A stretch of 15,065 nt of DNA from NCBI GenBank assembly GCA_002471975.1, contig DKQZ01000015.1, positions 1 to 15,065 of the forward strand, in the 5' to 3' direction. The position numbers were made by a program, and so were the translations under genes. A model generated the notes under the pieces. That model saw only the letters and a list, made by a program, of their open reading frames with translations. It was not told the origin of the DNA and did no database searches. Of this stretch, positions 13,362 through 15,065 are shown one piece after another; position 1 is the stretch's first letter, and the number at the start of each line of letters is the position of its first letter. Origin of the DNA: Dialister sp. UBA7295. Lineage in GTDB: Bacteria; Bacillota; Negativicutes; Veillonellales; Dialisteraceae.

Positions 13362-13560
13362 GATTCTCATCCTCATCGGCATCCTTTTCATCCTGGCAGG
13401 CCTTTTCTTCTATTTTGGAGGGAAGCTCAATTTTCTGGGCCATCTTCCGGGAGACATTCATTTTTCCAGAGGAAATACGGAATTCTATTTCCCCATCGTT
13501 TCCTCCATCCTGGTCAGCGTGATCGGGACCATTATTCTTAATCTGTTCTTCAGAAGGTAA
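13342..13560 (+). CDS. DUF2905 small membrane protein
   Basis: Protein of 72 residues with two membrane helices (about 7-28 and 50-70) around a conserved turn, LGHLPGDIHFSRGNTEFYFP, matching the DUF2905 family (PF11146). Members often sit beside ruvB in Firmicutes; the function is unknown. Start ATG 13342 has AAAGGAG eight bases upstream and lies within the last 20 bases of ruvB in another frame, implying coupling. A longer in-frame start at 13279 would lie deep inside ruvB without a site. Confidence 0.85.
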   Translation: MKMETGKILILIGILFILAGLFFYFGGKLNFLGHLPGDIHFSRGNTEFYFPIVSSILVSVIGTIILNLFFRR

Positions 13561-13564
13561 TCGA

Positions 13565-14938
13565 ATGAATAAAAAATATGTTGCTGCCATGATCCTGTCA
13601 TTGGCCATTCCTTTCGGAATGATGGGGACAGTCTCCGCAGAAAGTATCCCGGTGCAGCGGAAGGCCGTGGTCAATCACGCCACGAAGTCCGGCTCTGCGC
13701 CGGTTAGAGTGACGGTGAAAGCAGCCCAGAAAGCTTCCGCTCCCAGGAAATCATCGGACGGGGATGAAAAGAAGAAAACTTCAAAAAGCACTTCCAGAAC
13801 GAAAGCTTCCTCCAAAAATAAAAACTCTTCCGGAAATACCCTGAAAACCTCAGCTCTGGGGCCGGAAGTGGAAGTGGGACTTCTGTCAAATACCCGGTTC
13901 AGTATCACCGCCCTTGTGCCGCTCCAGGCTGTTTCCAATGGGAAAGTCGTGGGGAAGTACAATCAGGGTGATTCTATTTCCATTACAAGAAGCGGGAATA
14001 GGATTCTTGTGAATGGCAAAAAGGCGGGAGAAAAAGTCTATCTTTCCGGCGGGAAAGGAGCGCCCGCCTTTGCGGTGAAGGGCAATCAGTACCGGGGGGC
14101 CATGAAACTCATCCCTTCTCCCTGGAACAGCCATGTGACCCTCGTCAATGTGGTGCCCATGGAAACGTACCTGCAGGGCGTGGTCCCCAGTGAAATCGTG
14201 CCTTCCTGGCATGCCGATGCCATCCGTGCACAGGCTGTGGCAGCCCGGACCTATGCTTATTTCCATAAAAATAGCTATCGCTCTTCGGGCTATGACGTGA
14301 CCGATGATACCCGTTCCCAGGTCTATCGCGGGTCGTCTGTCGAAACGGCGGCGACCAATAATGCCATCAAAGATACGGCTGGAGAAATCATCACTTATGG
14401 AGGGAAAGCCATAGATGCGGTTTTCCACTCTTCCGGCGGCGGCTATACGGAAAACAGTGAAAACGTGTGGGGTACCCAGGTGCCGTACCTTCGGGGAGTG
14501 AAAGAATTCTATACGGGAAATCCCTGGACGAAGACCGTTTCCCTTTCCACCTTCATCAAAAGCATGGCCAACATGGGATACAACGTGGGAACCGTGAAAA
14601 ATATCAAACTGTCCCATCTCCGCATCGGCCAGGCTCATAAAACCAGTGACCGGGGCATCTCGGGCCGGGTGAAGTCCATCACCCTGGTGGGAAAGAAGGG
14701 GACGAAGACCGTGCCGGGGGAAAAGATTGAAATCCTCTACGGCCTGGACAGCGCCCTTTATGATTTTTCCATCAAAGGGAAAAATCTCATTATCACCGGC
14801 TACGGCTATGGCCATGGTCTGGGCCTCTCCCAGTGGGGTGCCGAGGAAATGGCAGAGAAGTACGCCAAAGGGAAGGATTACTACAAGACCATTCTCACCC
14901 ATTATTTCACAGGGACGAAAATAGAGAAGCTGTACTGA
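13565..14938 (+). CDS. spoIID: Secreted SpoIID/LytB-domain peptidoglycan enzyme
   Basis: Protein of 457 residues with a signal peptide (lysines at 3-4, hydrophobic core about 6-20, predicted cleavage after VSA at 25). A Lys/Ser-rich, probably disordered linker follows (about 45-95), then the SpoIID/LytB domain. Domain marks include VPMETYLQGVVPSEIVPSW with E210 at the position of the catalytic glutamate of the SpoIID lytic transglycosylase, AIRAQAVAARTYAYF, DDTRSQVYRG, HSSGGGYTENSENVWG and the ending GYGYGHGLGLSQWGA. In spore formers SpoIID trims peptidoglycan during engulfment; in non-sporulating relatives it is probably a general wall enzyme. It begins five bases after the DUF2905 stop. No terminator is visible after it. 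Confidence 0.87.
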   Translation: MNKKYVAAMILSLAIPFGMMGTVSAESIPVQRKAVVNHATKSGSAPVRVTVKAAQKASAPRKSSDGDEKKKTSKSTSRTKASSKNKNSSGNTLKTSALGPEVEVGLLSNTRFSITALVPLQAVSNGKVVGKYNQGDSISITRSGNRILVNGKKAGEKVYLSGGKGAPAFAVKGNQYRGAMKLIPSPWNSHVTLVNVVPMETYLQGVVPSEIVPSWHADAIRAQAVAARTYAYFHKNSYRSSGYDVTDDTRSQVYRGSSVETAATNNAIKDTAGEIITYGGKAIDAVFHSSGGGYTENSENVWGTQVPYLRGVKEFYTGNPWTKTVSLSTFIKSMANMGYNVGTVKNIKLSHLRIGQAHKTSDRGISGRVKSITLVGKKGTKTVPGEKIEILYGLDSALYDFSIKGKNLIITGYGYGHGLGLSQWGAEEMAEKYAKGKDYYKTILTHYFTGTKIEKLY

Positions 14939-14990
14939 GATTTTCCTGAAGTATATAAGTAATAGAAATAAAGCTGAGGGGCTGGCGGTT

Positions 14991-15046
14991 AGCCATCAGC
15001 GGTTAGCCGTTAGCCATTAGCCGTTAGCCATTAGCCGTTAGCCATT
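14991..15046. repeat. Heptamer array E (AGCCRTT family)
   Basis: Eight head-to-tail 7-base units: AGCCATC, AGCGGTT, then AGCCGTT and AGCCATT alternating three times, giving a 14-base higher period. It differs in sequence from arrays A-D but has the same unit length and a GTTA-containing join. It lies 52 bases after the spoIID stop and runs nearly to the window end. Confidence 0.9.
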
Positions 15047-15065
15047 GTTAGAGTCAGGTAAAAAT

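Overview
This window of about 15 kb looks like chromosome of a Gram-positive-lineage anaerobe, most likely a Negativicute (Veillonellales, Dialister/Megasphaera type). The grounds are the gene order ruvC-ruvA-ruvB-DUF2905-spoIID, an etfBA pair, a CheC-type chemotaxis phosphatase, purine-rich ribosome binding sites and intergenic heptamer repeats. The genus is inferred from general resemblance, not from a search. All credible genes lie on the plus strand.

Region 1 (1-5434) is a compact chemosensory operon. It starts with the tail of an upstream protein, then cheY, a two-TM methyl-accepting chemotaxis protein, cheC with two intact phosphatase motifs, cheA and cheW. Together they form a receptor/CheW/CheA signalling array, a CheY output and a CheC off-switch. 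No cheR, cheB, cheD or flagellar gene is visible. Region 2 (5435-6432) is about 1 kb of gene-free DNA packed with repeated hairpin modules; two of these look like Rho-independent terminators and probably end the chemotaxis transcript.

Region 3 (6433-9267) holds etfB-etfA (electron transfer flavoprotein) and, behind its own extended -10 promoter and leader hairpin, a fold-type IV PLP aminotransferase homologue. It has leucine where the Schiff-base lysine should be. A strong terminator follows. Region 4 (9268-11100) is a GltS-family glutamate/sodium symporter homologue. Both flanks carry oppositely oriented arrays of a 7-base repeat (AGTTATC / ACTGATA), and the downstream pair encloses two hairpins.

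Region 5 (11100-15065) is the Holliday-junction resolution operon ruvC-ruvA-ruvB, followed by a DUF2905 membrane protein overlapping ruvB and a secreted SpoIID/LytB-like peptidoglycan enzyme. The window ends in a second heptamer family (AGCCATT/AGCCGTT).

I do not see a clear new multi-gene system. The points most worth a second look are the lysine-less aminotransferase, the loss of both loop histidines in the GltS homologue, the divergent chemotaxis cluster, and the two kinds of structured intergenic repeats.
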